From contig WFQP01000033.1 of assembly GCA_015487015.1 (NCBI GenBank), positions 1 through 51,276 of the forward strand: a DNA stretch of 51,276 bases, written 5' to 3'. Source of the DNA: Thiomicrorhabdus sp. (lineage in GTDB: Bacteria > Pseudomonadota > Gammaproteobacteria > Thiomicrospirales > Thiomicrospiraceae). This document shows, one piece after another, positions 27,096 to 36,577 of the stretch. Within the stretch, counting starts at the first letter, position 1. Each line of letters opens with the position of its first letter. Under the pieces are notes generated by a model. It ran no database searches and was not told the origin of the DNA. It was given only the letters and a program-made list of their open reading frames with translations. Made by a program: the position numbers and the translations under genes.

Positions 27096-27185
27096 GAAAA
27101 GTGTGTTATTAAAGGATTTTTCAGAGGTAAGCTGAGTAGCGATTATTATATATTGACTACTCAAAGAGTTGTTACGTTATAAGTA

Positions 27186-27992
27186 TTAGCGTTGTAAAAA
27201 GAGTGCCCACTCTTTAAAAAGATCGGGGGTTGTTGCGGCCACTGCTGAACGTTTTTCGACTTTAGCGAGCAGAACGGTTTGTTGGTCTAAGGTTTGGCTT
27301 TGCCCTCCTGCTTCTTCTAAAATGAGCCAACCTGCTGCGTAATCCCAAATATTTTGTGAGCCATGTAAATAAACTTGACCTCGTCCTGCCGCAATCCAAC
27401 ACCAGTCGAGAGCAACGGAGCCGAAGCTGCGTTGTGAGGCGTAAGGGGCTTGTGTGGCGAGTAGGATCGCGAGTTCCGGCTTAAGGCGTTTAAAGTCAAC
27501 AATACTGCTGCACTGGCTTAAGGCGGTTTTAGCTGTTTTGGCCGAGAGAGGGTGATGGTTGAGTTCAGCCCCCATACCTTGTCGAGCGGCAAACATCTCA
27601 TCACGTGAAGGATCATAAACCAGACCAGCCACTATTTTACCTTGTATCATCAGTGCCAGTGATACGGTGTAAACAGGAATACCAATGGCGAAGTTGCTGG
27701 TGCCATCCACGGGGTCTAAAATCCAGCACCCTGTTTGGCTGTTCATGGCTTCTTCTTGTTCTTCGATTGAAGACTCTTCGCCTAAAAACGCAAACTCAGG
27801 CCAGTTTTGTTCCAAAAAGGCTTGAGTTTTTAATTGCATTTGAGTATCCGCTTCTGTCAAAAGGGAGCCATCTTGTTTGGTCTCAACGCTGACTTTTTCG
27901 AACCGTGCAAGCACTTCTGTTTTGGCGAGCTGGATGATTCCCTTTTTAAGCATTTGCCATGTATTTTCTTGAATAAAAGGGTTATTGCTCAT
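27186..27992 (-). CDS. inositol-monophosphatase-family phosphatase
   Basis: A 268-residue IMPase-fold enzyme from the ATG at 27990-27992, which overlaps the last codons of the corB-like gene. Metal-binding motifs are complete: GEESS, WILDPVDGTSNF and C-terminal WDYAAGWLILEEAGG. It hydrolyses a phosphate monoester; inositol-1-phosphate, PAP (CysQ) or fructose bisphosphate are the family's known substrates. SuhB, the transcription-linked member, is possible but the sequence does not stand out as SuhB. The overlap indicates co-transcription with the upstream gene. Confidence 0.85.
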   Translation of the reverse strand: MSNNPFIQENTWQMLKKGIIQLAKTEVLARFEKVSVETKQDGSLLTEADTQMQLKTQAFLEQNWPEFAFLGEESSIEEQEEAMNSQTGCWILDPVDGTSNFAIGIPVYTVSLALMIQGKIVAGLVYDPSRDEMFAARQGMGAELNHHPLSAKTAKTALSQCSSIVDFKRLKPELAILLATQAPYASQRSFGSVALDWCWIAAGRGQVYLHGSQNIWDYAAGWLILEEAGGQSQTLDQQTVLLAKVEKRSAVAATTPDLFKEWALFLQR

Positions 27993-29280
27993 CTTCAGTT
28001 CGCTTTTTTGGTTCATCAATTTTTGTTAACTTAATGGATTGAATAGCATTGTCGGAGGTTTTAACGACTTCTAAAATATAGGGGCCGACCTTAATGCAAG
28101 TACCGGTTGTTGGAAGCGTTTCCAGCTCCTCTTGAATTAATCCATTGAGGGTTTTAGGGCCATTGGTGGGTAAATTGAGATTATACTCTTTGTTGAGGTC
28201 TCGAATAAATTCCAATGCATCAATGGTCATGCTGCCATCATCGTTGAGTGCCACGCTGTCAGTTTCAGGCTTGGCTTTAGAGTCGGTTGAGAGTTTTCCA
28301 ACGATCTCTTCTAGTAAATCTTCCATGGTGAGTAAGCCTTGTAGGTCGCCATATTCATCGACAATACAGGCCATTCGACGTTTATTATCATTAAACTTGC
28401 CCAGTTGAACGCTTAATGAGGTAGTTTCAGGCACAAAGTAAGCTGGGCGGGCGATTTTAATAATGTCTTTAAGCGAGGCATCTTTACGCATGAGCAAAGG
28501 CAGGGCGCGACGTAAATTTAATACGCCAACAAGATCTTCATCAAGCGATCCACGATAAAGAGGCACGCGGGTATAAGGTGAGTTTTTAATACCTTTTAGA
28601 ATATCCTCAATCGGCTGAGTGACATCGACGGCATAAATATCTTGTTTGGGAATCATTACGTCTTCTACGGTGACGGTTTCAAGCTTTAGAACACTGGAGA
28701 GCATGTCTCGGTAGTGTTTGGGCAGTTGGTGTGTGGCTTCGTCAATTAGGGTTTGTAGCTCTTCATGGGAGAGAGAGTGTTGATCGCTGTTGTGTTTGGT
28801 ATTAATGCCAAATAGGCGTAAAAAACCATTGGCAAAGAAGTTAACCAACCAAACAATAGGGGAGAATATTTTGAGTAGGGGGGTTAAAACAAATGCAGCG
28901 GGGTAGGCGATTTTTTCCGGATAAAGTGCGGCGAGTGTTTTAGGAGCCACTTCTGCAAACACTAGGATGACCAGTGTGAGCAACCCTGCGGCAAGAGCGA
29001 TACCTGCCTCACCAATTAGTTTCATTGCAATAATGGTGGCAATGGAAGAGGCAAAAATATTGACAAAATTATTGCCAAGTAAAATCACTCCGAGCAAGCG
29101 ATCGGGGGTCTCCAGTAGCTTTTGTGCTTTTATGGCACCTTTGTGTCCAGACTTGGCTTGATGTTTTAATCGATAGCGATTAAGTGCCATCATGCTGGTT
29201 TCTGAGCTAGAAAATAGGGCGGAAAGAATAATAAGAAGGGCTAAAATGCCAAATAAGATAGAGATATCGAGCGAGTTCAA
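27982..29280 (-). CDS. CorB/YfjD-type CNNM transporter (HlyC/CorC family)
   Basis: A 432-residue protein with an N-terminal DUF21/CNNM membrane domain (LFSSSETSMMALNRYRLKH is the family signature, about 24-42), two CBS domains (about 195-325) and a C-terminal CorC_HlyC domain. The start codon is TTG at 29278-29280, the only start before the signature since an in-frame stop lies three codons upstream. CNNM proteins are linked to Mg2+ and Co2+ efflux. The neighbours ypjD and ffh match Escherichia coli yfjD-ypjD-ffh. Confidence 0.9.
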   Translation of the reverse strand: MNSLDISILFGILALLIILSALFSSSETSMMALNRYRLKHQAKSGHKGAIKAQKLLETPDRLLGVILLGNNFVNIFASSIATIIAMKLIGEAGIALAAGLLTLVILVFAEVAPKTLAALYPEKIAYPAAFVLTPLLKIFSPIVWLVNFFANGFLRLFGINTKHNSDQHSLSHEELQTLIDEATHQLPKHYRDMLSSVLKLETVTVEDVMIPKQDIYAVDVTQPIEDILKGIKNSPYTRVPLYRGSLDEDLVGVLNLRRALPLLMRKDASLKDIIKIARPAYFVPETTSLSVQLGKFNDNKRRMACIVDEYGDLQGLLTMEDLLEEIVGKLSTDSKAKPETDSVALNDDGSMTIDALEFIRDLNKEYNLNLPTNGPKTLNGLIQEELETLPTTGTCIKVGPYILEVVKTSDNAIQSIKLTKIDEPKKRTEDEQ

Positions 29281-29406
29281 GGCAGTCTATTTCGGTTATG
29301 AATGAACTGTGGATTATAACGGTTTATGGTGAATGAAAACAGTCTAAGGCATATATCTTAATGGTTTTAATGAGGTACTTGTCGAGAAAGCCTACTAACC
29401 TACTAA

Positions 29407-30201
29407 TTAGTAGCCTAATGAAGAGAGAATCATACTGGTGCCAATAAAACTGAGAACAAGTAAAAAATAAGCCCAAATGGTGAATCTTGCCGCTTTTCGA
29501 CCTCGCCAACCGTATTTAAAGTGACCAAATAAGAAGGCACCATAGACGATCCAAGAGAGAATGGCGAGGAAGGTTTTATGAATTAAGTGTTGTGCAAAAA
29601 GGTCTTCAATAAAAAAGGCACCGCTTAATAAGGCAAAGCTTAAAAAGATAAAGCCAATGATGACCAATTGAATTAAGGTGTTTTCCATGACTTGCAAGGG
29701 AGGAAGCGCCTTCATTAATTTAGACAGTTTTTTCTTGCGAAAGAGGCACTCTTGTCGACCATATAAAATAGCTTGTGCCGTGGCAATACCCATAATACTG
29801 TAAGCAGCAATGGAGATGAGTACATGCACGCCTAAGGCAAAAGGTAGGGGGGTAAAATCATTCATAAACAAAGGCAGCAACACGGTAATGGCTGCTAAAG
29901 GGTAGACAAAAATTCCTAAAATTTCGGTATTTTTATTAATACAGGTAATCAATAGGATAGCACTGCCTAAGAGTGCAACCAGAGATAAACCATTTCCCAT
30001 ATTAAAATAGATGACATGACCCACTCCCCAGAGTGTGGTGCTGAGTGCAAAGGTATGAAGTAAGGTGGCCGCTAAGGCAGTTTTAATTACTTGCGGACGA
30101 ATGTTTGCGTCTGTGCTGCCTTGTATTTTTTTCCAAATAAGGTGACCAGCGTAAATATATAAGAGGCTGGCCAGTAAAGCACTTAATCCACCGATGAACA
30201 T
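29407..30201 (-). CDS. ypjD: cytochrome c assembly-like membrane protein YpjD
   Basis: Membrane protein of the CcsA/CcmC-like (cytochrome_c_asm) fold with about eight helices; 264 residues from the ATG at 30199-30201, close to the length of Escherichia coli YpjD. A GTG at 30250-30252 would add 17 residues, but AAAGG precedes the ATG. A His-containing loop (LGVHVLISIAAYSI) and HKTFLAILSWIVYGAFLFGH are typical heme-handling helices. Exact function is unknown; it has been linked to CorB-type transport in some names. Divergent from ffh, as in Escherichia coli. Confidence 0.85.
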   Translation of the reverse strand: MFIGGLSALLASLLYIYAGHLIWKKIQGSTDANIRPQVIKTALAATLLHTFALSTTLWGVGHVIYFNMGNGLSLVALLGSAILLITCINKNTEILGIFVYPLAAITVLLPLFMNDFTPLPFALGVHVLISIAAYSIMGIATAQAILYGRQECLFRKKKLSKLMKALPPLQVMENTLIQLVIIGFIFLSFALLSGAFFIEDLFAQHLIHKTFLAILSWIVYGAFLFGHFKYGWRGRKAARFTIWAYFLLVLSFIGTSMILSSLGY

Positions 30202-30325
30202 AAAAACCAAACCTTTAAATACTCTTGAGACCTTTGTATGTGAGGGGGGCACGATTAAATATGGCTCGTGCTTTACTCGTAAAAGGTCTCTATTATGAAG
30301 ATACGACGGTATGACGTATTTCCGC

Positions 30326-30331
30326 TATAAT
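30326..30331 (+). promoter_or_regulatory. candidate -10 of ffh
   Basis: TATAAT at 30326-30331 in the ypjD/ffh divergent gap, about 120 bases before ffh. No clear -35 at 17 bases. The rest of this 250-base gap holds a G6 run at 30243-30248 and no gene. Confidence 0.3.
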
Positions 30332-30452
30332 AGCCTAATTATTTTTTGAATTGAAGGTTATCGTGGTCAAAAAACATAAATACGTTGGTTAAAACGGTAT
30401 TTATGAACTTTGTACGCTGATTTCTATTGTTCTATCGTTTAGGAGAGTTTGT

Positions 30453-31844
30453 ATGTTTGATAATTTATCGGATCGTTTGGCGAAAACCTTTAAAAGTTTA
30501 AAGGGGCAGGGTCGTTTAACGGAATCGAATATTAAAGATGCCTTAAGAGATGTTCGCAGAGCATTGTTAGAAGCTGATGTGGCTCTGCCTGTAGTGAAAA
30601 GCTTTATTGCCAAAGTAGAAGCGCGTGCAATAGGGCAAGAAGTTTCGACTAGTTTAAACCCCGGTCAAGCCTTTATTAAAATTGTACGTGAACAATTAGC
30701 CGACGTGATGGGCGCGGAAGCAGAGGGACTTAATTTTAATGTTGAGCCACCCGCCGTTATTATGGTTGCGGGTTTGCAGGGGGCAGGTAAGACGACCTCT
30801 GTGGCCAAGCTGGCTAAATTGCTTAAAGAGCGCGATAAGAAAAAAGTGATGGTGGTTTCAGCCGATGTTTACCGCCCAGCCGCGATTAAGCAGTTAGAAA
30901 CGTTAGCGACTCAAGTAGATGTTTTATTTTATCCCTCTTCGGCCGATCAAGATCCCGTTGAAATTGCGCGCAGTGCACACGCTGAAGCGAAAAAACAGTT
31001 TGCCGATGTATTGATTTTAGATACGGCAGGTCGTTTGCATGTGGATGCAGAGATGATGGAAGAGATTCAACACTTGCATCAAAGTATTAATCCGTGCGAA
31101 ACCTTATTTGTTGTCGATTCGATGACGGGACAGGATGCCGCCAATACCGCCAAAGCCTTTAATGATGCGTTGCCCCTCACAGGGGTCATTTTAACGAAAA
31201 CGGACGGAGATGCACGAGGGGGCGCGGCCTTGTCGATTCGTGAGATTACTGGCAAGCCAATTAAGTTTATTGGGGCGGGTGAAAAAGTCGATGCGCTTGA
31301 GCCTTTCCATCCCGATCGTATGGCTGGTCGAATTTTGGGTATGGGCGATGTACTGAGTTTAATTGAAGCCGCAGAAACCAAAATTGATCAAAAAAAGGCC
31401 GCTAAGTTTGCTGCTAAAATTAAAAAATCAGGGGCGTTTGATTTAGAGGATTTTTTAGAGCAACTTCAGCAGATTCAAAATATGGGCGGTGTCGGTGGCT
31501 TGATGGGGAAACTGCCGGGCATGAGCAAAATTAAGGATCAGGTCAGTGGCGATGTGGCTGAAAAAGAGTTTAAACGTTTAGAAGCAATTATTCAGTCAAT
31601 GACTCGTAAAGAACGTATGTTTCCTGCAGTAATTAAAGGCTCTCGTAAACGCCGAATTGCAATGGGATCAGGAACAACTGTTCAAGATGTGAATCGACTG
31701 TTAAAGCAATTTACCCAAATGCAAAAAATGATGAAAAAAGTATCTAAGGGGGGCATGAAAAATATGATGCGTGGTTTAGCTGGCAAATTACCCCCTGGAA
31801 TGGGTGGCATGGGGGGGGGAGGAATGCCTCCGGGAATGAGATAG
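30453..31844 (+). CDS. ffh: signal recognition particle protein Ffh
   Basis: GTPase that binds 4.5S RNA and signal sequences of nascent membrane proteins. The 463 residues have the N domain, GTPase motifs GLQGAGKTT, DTAGR and TKTDGDARGG, and the Met-rich M domain ending in a Gly/Met tail (GMGGMGGGGMPPGM). GTP-site and RNA-binding parts look intact. The ATG is preceded by AGGAGAG. The C-terminal G9 run lies in the tail, where slippage would cost only the last residues. Confidence 0.97.
   Translation: MFDNLSDRLAKTFKSLKGQGRLTESNIKDALRDVRRALLEADVALPVVKSFIAKVEARAIGQEVSTSLNPGQAFIKIVREQLADVMGAEAEGLNFNVEPPAVIMVAGLQGAGKTTSVAKLAKLLKERDKKKVMVVSADVYRPAAIKQLETLATQVDVLFYPSSADQDPVEIARSAHAEAKKQFADVLILDTAGRLHVDAEMMEEIQHLHQSINPCETLFVVDSMTGQDAANTAKAFNDALPLTGVILTKTDGDARGGAALSIREITGKPIKFIGAGEKVDALEPFHPDRMAGRILGMGDVLSLIEAAETKIDQKKAAKFAAKIKKSGAFDLEDFLEQLQQIQNMGGVGGLMGKLPGMSKIKDQVSGDVAEKEFKRLEAIIQSMTRKERMFPAVIKGSRKRRIAMGSGTTVQDVNRLLKQFTQMQKMMKKVSKGGMKNMMRGLAGKLPPGMGGMGGGGMPPGMR
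31811..31819 (+). repeat. G9 run in ffh tail (no AT flank)
   Basis: G9 at 31811-31819 followed by AGGAATGCC, without the A/T-rich flank of the other copies. It encodes part of the Gly-rich C-terminal tail and may be a chance run, not a member of the motif family. Confidence 0.4.
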
Positions 31845-31884
31845 TTCCATTGAATAATTATTTCCCATAATAGTGGTTTTATTG

Positions 31885-31890
31885 TATAAT
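31885..31890 (+). promoter_or_regulatory. candidate -10 of the rpsP operon
   Basis: TATAAT at 31885-31890, 41 bases after the ffh stop and about 90 bases before rpsP. No consensus -35 at 17 bases. Readthrough from ffh is also possible. Confidence 0.35.
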
Positions 31891-31978
31891 CCCGCTTTTC
31901 GCCAAATGGTTGGTGAAGAGCATAAGAATTAGTTGAGGGGAGTTCCTCTCATCGCCTGATTAAAATAAGGAAAATAGT

Positions 31979-32230
31979 ATGGTAGTTATTCGTTTAGCAC
32001 GTGGTGGATCTAAAAAGCGTCCTTTTTATAAACTAGTGGTTGCAGATCAACGTTACAGTTCTACAGGTCGCTTTATTGAGCAAGTTGGTTTTTATAACCC
32101 TGTTGCATCGGGTGCTGAAGAAAAAGTCCGAATTGATCAGGCGCGTGTTGATCACTGGGTTGCTCAGGGCGCACAAATGAGCACAAGAGTTAAGAATGTA
32201 GTTAAGCAGTCTCAAGCAGCACAAGCTTAA
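31979..32230 (+). CDS. rpsP: 30S ribosomal protein S16
   Basis: Ribosomal protein S16, an assembly protein of the 30S body. The 83 residues start [20 protein letters not shown], the unmistakable S16 N-terminus, and length is typical. The ATG has AAGGA upstream. It heads the conserved rpsP-rimM-trmD-rplS operon, with rimM following after 26 bases. Confidence 0.98.
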   Translation: MVVIRLARGGSKKRPFYKLVVADQRYSSTGRFIEQVGFYNPVASGAEEKVRIDQARVDHWVAQGAQMSTRVKNVVKQSQAAQA

Positions 32231-32256
32231 CTTTTATCATTAATAAGGATCACATC

Positions 32257-32790
32257 ATGTTGGATGACAAACTGATTGTTGGTCAAATTAATGGTATTTT
32301 TGGGGTAAACGGTTGGGTTAAAGTTTTTTCTCACACCGACCCTAGAAAAAATATTTTAGACTACTCGCCTTGGATGATTAAGTTTAAAGGGGAGTGGCGT
32401 CAAATCAAGGTTGAGAACAGCAAAGTGCAATCTGGTGGTAAAACACTGGTGGCGCAACTTGAAAATGTGACCGACCGAGATCTAGCTCGTGAGTACATGG
32501 GCTGTGAAATTGCAATTGATCGTTCTCAGCTAAAGCGGAGTGATGATGGTTGGTTTTGGATTGACTTAATCGGTTGCCAAGTTGAGACGCAAGAAGGCGT
32601 GAAACTGGGTGAAGTGAAAGAGATGATTGTCACCGGAGCACATGATGTGTTGCGGATACAAAATGCATCCAATACAGAGGAGTCAGAAGTACTGGTTCCA
32701 TTTGTAATGGAGCAATTTATTCTTTCTGTCGATATCGATACCAAGCTGATTGTAGTGGACTGGGTGTTGGAAGACGACAGTGAGGTTTGA
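32257..32790 (+). CDS. rimM: ribosome maturation factor RimM
   Basis: Binds S19 and helps 30S head maturation. The 177 residues have the N-terminal RimM domain ([20 protein letters not shown]) and a C-terminal PRC-barrel ([28 protein letters not shown]). AAGGA precedes the ATG. Its end overlaps trmD by 11 bases. Confidence 0.96.
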   Translation: MLDDKLIVGQINGIFGVNGWVKVFSHTDPRKNILDYSPWMIKFKGEWRQIKVENSKVQSGGKTLVAQLENVTDRDLAREYMGCEIAIDRSQLKRSDDGWFWIDLIGCQVETQEGVKLGEVKEMIVTGAHDVLRIQNASNTEESEVLVPFVMEQFILSVDIDTKLIVVDWVLEDDSEV

Positions 32791-33493
32791 TGTTATTACA
32801 CTATTTCCAGAGATGTTTAGTGCATTAACGGAATCAGGTGTTAGCCGGCGCGCACATCAAAATGAACTGTATACTCTGAAAACATGGAACCCGCGCGAGT
32901 TTACAAAAGACAAGCACAAAACGGTTGATGATCGTCCTTATGGGGGTGGGCCAGGAATGGTCATGATGTATCAACCGTTGAAAGACAGTCTTGAAGCCAT
33001 TGAAGCTACGTTAAATGAAAAGCCATATGTGATTTATTTATCACCACAAGGCTCGCCTTTAACGCAGCAAAAAGTGTCAGATTTGAGTCAATATCGTAAT
33101 ATTACGTTATTGTGCGGTCGTTATGAAGGCATTGATGAACGACTGATTACGTCGTCTATTGATGAAGAGATTAGCATCGGTGATTTTGTGGTGAGTGGTG
33201 GAGAGCTTCCTGCCATGATGTTGATGGACTCTATGATTCGCTTGCTCCCTGGGGCGTTGGGTCATAGTCAGTCGGCAGAACAAGACTCTTTTTCGGATGG
33301 TTTGCTTGATTGTCCTCATTATACTCGACCCGAGGTTGTGGACGGTATGACGGTTCCTTCTGTTTTATTGGAAGGCAATCATGCCAAAATTGATGCTTGG
33401 CGACAAGCTCAAAAAGAGACACGAACTCAACAGCGTCGACCAGACTTACTGGCTGGATCAAGCAGTAACAATTCGGATTTAACCTCTGGTTAA
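32780..33493 (+). CDS. trmD: tRNA (guanine-37-N1)-methyltransferase TrmD
   Basis: SPOUT-family enzyme that methylates G37 in tRNAs for Leu, Pro and Arg and prevents +1 frameshifting. The 237 residues begin with GTG at 32780 inside rimM. Knot and active-site motifs are present: [52 protein letters not shown]. The C-terminus is rich in Gln, Arg and Ser. Confidence 0.97.
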   Translation: MRFDVITLFPEMFSALTESGVSRRAHQNELYTLKTWNPREFTKDKHKTVDDRPYGGGPGMVMMYQPLKDSLEAIEATLNEKPYVIYLSPQGSPLTQQKVSDLSQYRNITLLCGRYEGIDERLITSSIDEEISIGDFVVSGGELPAMMLMDSMIRLLPGALGHSQSAEQDSFSDGLLDCPHYTRPEVVDGMTVPSVLLEGNHAKIDAWRQAQKETRTQQRRPDLLAGSSSNNSDLTSG

Positions 33494-33508
33494 TAGCTTT
33501 ATTCGTAG

Positions 33509-33584
33509 CAAGGAGCCTCTCCTTGAGCTATGCAACAAGGGTATATAACGAATGTTGAATGAAATTATTGAGGATTTGTCCTCA
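33509..33584 (+). other. two hairpins in the trmD-rplS leader
   Basis: CAAGGAG/CTCCTTG (33509-33515 with 33519-33525) and TGAGGA/TCCTCA (33569-33574 with 33579-33584) lie in the 161-base gap before rplS. Neither has a T-run, so they are not terminators. Such a leader could let L19 be controlled separately from TrmD and RimM, which are needed in far smaller amount. Confidence 0.4.
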
Positions 33585-33654
33585 GGTTCTTAGGAAAACT
33601 CAGATTTAATCAGAGGATTTCGTAGTTGGACCAATTTATATGGAGAAGCTTAAA

Positions 33655-33999
33655 ATGAGTGATATCATTAAGCGTATTGAAGCAGAACAAATGACTAAAG
33701 AATTACCAGTATTTAATCCTGGTGATACAGTTATCGTACAGGTTAAAGTTAAAGAAGGTAAAAACGAACGTCTTCAGGCTTATGAAGGTGTTGTGATCGC
33801 GAAGAAAAATCGTGGTGTTAACTCTAACTTTATCGTGCGTAAGATTTCACACGGTGTGGGCGTTGAGCGTACATTCCAAACTTACAGCCCGTTGGTTGAT
33901 AGCGTTGAAGTGAAGCGTCGTGGTGCGGTTCGTCGTGCTAAGCTTTACTATCTACGTGAGCTTTCTGGTCGTGCAGCACGCATCAGAGAAAAAATATAA
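33655..33999 (+). CDS. rplS: 50S ribosomal protein L19
   Basis: L19, located at the 30S-50S interface. From the ATG at 33655 (GGAG nine bases upstream) the protein has 114 residues and begins [13 protein letters not shown], the normal L19 start; an ATG at 33640 would add five residues that include the SD. Conserved stretches are [22 protein letters not shown] and [12 protein letters not shown] terminator follows. Confidence 0.97.
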   Translation: MSDIIKRIEAEQMTKELPVFNPGDTVIVQVKVKEGKNERLQAYEGVVIAKKNRGVNSNFIVRKISHGVGVERTFQTYSPLVDSVEVKRRGAVRRAKLYYLRELSGRAARIREKI

Positions 34000-34023
34000 T
34001 CACTGTTTGATTCTATTTTTTAT

Positions 34024-34051
34024 AAAAAGGTCCTTAATAGGGCCTTTTTTT
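34024..34051 (+). terminator. intrinsic terminator after rplS
   Basis: AAAAAGGTCC (34024-34033) with GGGCCTTTTT (34040-34049), one T-G wobble, six-base loop and a T-run to 34051. It ends the rpsP-rplS operon. Confidence 0.87.
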
Positions 34052-34146
34052 ATGCGCATTGCTTTTACCTATCTATTCCTTCGTTTACATGGGTTTAAAC
34101 GCTTAATCAATTTTTTTAATCAGAGATTCCTTGATATACTTTTCCT

Positions 34147-35052
34147 ATGTCAGACTCCCGTGCACTTCACCCCCAGATTCAAACCTTTTTAAACTTTTTA
34201 GTGGTGTCAGAAGGGTTAAGTCAAAATACCGTTTCGGCTTATCAAAAAGATTTACAACTTTTTCAAAAATGGTTAATTGAAGAGAGCATTGAGCCTTTTG
34301 CTACGGTGACTCGAACCCACATTGAAACCTTTATGCTATCGTTACAACAAAGTGGCCGTAAAGAGCGCAGTAATGCGCGTCTACTGTCTGCATTAAAGCG
34401 CTTTTATCAATGGGGGGGGGTAAATAATCTGTTTGATTCGGATCCTACGGTACTGTTTAAAGCGTCTAAAGTGCCTAAGTCGATTCCAACGGTTATTTCA
34501 GAACAACAGGTTGAAGACTTATTAGCAGCACCGGATATCATGACGACCTTAGGGCTTCGAGATCGCGCCATTTTAGAGCTTATGTATGCCAGTGGTTTAC
34601 GAGTATCCGAGGTGGTTGAGTTGCCTTTTGAACAAATTAATTTGTCGGCGGGTTTGGTTCAAGTGATGGGTAAAGGGAGTAAAGAGCGTATTGTACCGAT
34701 TGGAGAAATTGCGATTGAGTGGATTGAGCGTTATTTACAAGATGCGCGTCCAATTTTGACTAAAAATCGCTGGATTGCAACGTTGTTTATTTCTCGAATT
34801 GGTCGTCCAATGACGCGTCAAACACTTTGGCATCGTGTTAAAAATTTAGCGTTTGATGCGGGTATTAAAGGTAAATTGTCACCGCATACTTTGCGCCATG
34901 CCTTTGCTACACATTTGATTAATCACGGTGCTGATTTGAGAACGGTACAGTTATTGTTAGGGCACAGTGATCTGTCGACTACACAAATTTATACACACGT
35001 TGCAAAAGAACGTTTACATCAGTTACATCAGCAACATCATCCTAGAGGGTGA
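34147..35052 (+). CDS. xerD: tyrosine recombinase XerD
   Basis: Resolves chromosome dimers at dif with XerC and FtsK. The 301 residues have the SAM-like core-binding N-domain and a full catalytic set: Arg in ASGLRVSEVVEL, Lys in GKGSKER, HTLRHAFATH, and LLGHSDLSTTQIYTH with the nucleophile Tyr. XerD is favoured over XerC by overall similarity and by length. The G9 tract encodes Trp-Gly-Gly-Val-Asn in the N-domain. It overlaps the frame of rng; the rng start is 30 bases after its stop. Confidence 0.92.
   Translation: MSDSRALHPQIQTFLNFLVVSEGLSQNTVSAYQKDLQLFQKWLIEESIEPFATVTRTHIETFMLSLQQSGRKERSNARLLSALKRFYQWGGVNNLFDSDPTVLFKASKVPKSIPTVISEQQVEDLLAAPDIMTTLGLRDRAILELMYASGLRVSEVVELPFEQINLSAGLVQVMGKGSKERIVPIGEIAIEWIERYLQDARPILTKNRWIATLFISRIGRPMTRQTLWHRVKNLAFDAGIKGKLSPHTLRHAFATHLINHGADLRTVQLLLGHSDLSTTQIYTHVAKERLHQLHQQHHPRG
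34412..34428 (+). repeat. G-tract/AT motif copy 12 (G9, in xerD)
   Basis: G9 at 34412-34420 followed by TAAATAAT. Encodes Trp-Gly-Gly-Val-Asn-Asn. Confidence 0.75.
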
Positions 35053-35081
35053 TGTTTTGGAATCGAGGTAAAAGGCATACC

Positions 35082-36554
35082 ATGCATAATGAAGAGAAAG
35101 TACTGGTCAATGTAACTCCTAATGAAACAAGGGTTGCGTGGGTTGAAAATGGCGTTTTGCAAGAGCTTTGGATTGAGCGAGCCAATAAAAGAGGCTTGGT
35201 TGGCAATATTTATATGGGCAAAGTAGAGCGGGTTTTGCCCGGTATGCAGGCGGCTTTTGTTGGCATTGGGCTTGAAAAAGCGGCTTTTTTACATGTATCG
35301 GATGTGTGTCAGCGAAAAAAAGTGCTGAATGATTCGGAGGAGTGTGATGATATCGTTCGCTTACTGTACCCTGGACAAAAAGTGATGGTGCAGGTGATGA
35401 AGGACCCATTGGGAGCAAAGGGTGCGCGCATTACTATGGAGTTAAGTTTGCCCTCTCGAATGTTGGTCTACATGCCGATAGAGAAGAGTCTTGGTGTGTC
35501 GCAACGGATTGAAAGCCCAGAAGAGCGAGATCGATTACGTGAACTGGTAAAAAGCATTCCTGAATTTCAAAACTCAGAAGGTGGCTTTATTGTAAGAACG
35601 GTTGCTGAAGGTATGGATTTTCATGAAATTCGTGCGGATATGATTTATTTACAGCGTTTATGGAAAGGGATTCAAGAGAGCGTGAAAGTGGCTCAAAAAC
35701 CCACGCTTATTTATGAAGACCTACCGCTTTATTTACGTATTTTACGAGACATTCCAAGTGCTCGAATTGAGAAAATTAGGGTAGATTCGGTTGAAACCTT
35801 AAAGAAAATGGAACACTTTATTGAAATGTATGTCATGGAGTTGAGCAACCGTTTGGGGCTTTATCAAGGTGAGCGTCCCATTTTTGACCTATACAATATT
35901 GAAGAAGAGATTCAAACAGCTTTACATAAACGAGTGAATTTAAAGTCGGGGGGGTATTTAATTATTGATCAAACCGAAGCCTTAACCACCATGGATGTCA
36001 ATACGGGTGGTTTTGTGGGTCATAAAAATTTAGAAGAGACTATTTTTAAAACAAACCTTGAGGCCACGCAAGCGATTGCTCGGCAGTTACGATTGCGAAA
36101 CTTAGGGGGGATTATTATTCTTGATTTTATTGATATGGAGCTCAAAAAGCATAAAAAGCATGTGTTGGCTGCGTTAGAAAAAGAGCTGGCAAAAGATCGA
36201 GTAAAAACATCCATCAGCAGTATCTCTAATTTAGGGCTGGTGGAGATGACGCGTAAACGAACACGTGATAGTTTAGAGCGAACCTTATGTGAACCTTGTG
36301 TTGTGTGCAGTGGAAGAGGCATGGTTAAAACGGCTGAAACCGTTGCGTTTGAGATTTTTAGAGATATTACGCGAATGGCTCGTTCTTTTGAAGGCGAAAA
36401 GTATCGAGTTATTGCATCGGAGGCCGTTGTGGCGCGAATTTTAGATGAAGAGTCAGACAGTGTGGCTGAGTTAGAAGAGTTCTTAAAGAAAAGCATTCGC
36501 TTTCAAGCAGAGAGCTCTTATACAGCAGAGCAGTTTGATGTCGTGATGATGTGA
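35082..36554 (+). CDS. rng: ribonuclease G
   Basis: Endoribonuclease maturing the 5' end of 16S rRNA and decaying some mRNAs. I use the ATG at 35082 (490 residues; AAAGG six bases upstream) rather than the ATG at 35049 that overlaps xerD. The S1 domain is near residues 30-120 (GNIYMGKVERVLPGMQAAFV), catalytic Asp residues in TMDVNTGGFVG and ILDFIDME, and the zinc-link CEPCVVCSGRG. No long RNase E-type scaffold tail is present. Confidence 0.94.
   Translation: MHNEEKVLVNVTPNETRVAWVENGVLQELWIERANKRGLVGNIYMGKVERVLPGMQAAFVGIGLEKAAFLHVSDVCQRKKVLNDSEECDDIVRLLYPGQKVMVQVMKDPLGAKGARITMELSLPSRMLVYMPIEKSLGVSQRIESPEERDRLRELVKSIPEFQNSEGGFIVRTVAEGMDFHEIRADMIYLQRLWKGIQESVKVAQKPTLIYEDLPLYLRILRDIPSARIEKIRVDSVETLKKMEHFIEMYVMELSNRLGLYQGERPIFDLYNIEEEIQTALHKRVNLKSGGYLIIDQTEALTTMDVNTGGFVGHKNLEETIFKTNLEATQAIARQLRLRNLGGIIILDFIDMELKKHKKHVLAALEKELAKDRVKTSISSISNLGLVEMTRKRTRDSLERTLCEPCVVCSGRGMVKTAETVAFEIFRDITRMARSFEGEKYRVIASEAVVARILDEESDSVAELEEFLKKSIRFQAESSYTAEQFDVVMM
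35948..35966 (+). repeat. G-tract/AT motif copy 13 (G7, in rng)
   Basis: G7 at 35948-35954 followed by TATTTAATTATT. Encodes the conserved Ser-Gly-Gly-Tyr of RNase G. A second run of G6 (36105-36110, then ATTATTATT) occurs 150 bases downstream. Confidence 0.7.
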
Positions 36555-36577
36555 TGACATTAGGTGATTGAAAGCAA

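Noticed and set aside
27133-27163. Inverted repeat TGAGTAG/CTACTCA after the phosphatase gene as a terminator
   Set aside because: The stem is only seven bases with a 17-base loop and has no T-run on the minus strand.
31811-31819. G9 in ffh as a motif copy
   Set aside because: It lacks the A/T flank and lies in a Gly/Met-rich tail, so it may be chance; listed with low confidence only.
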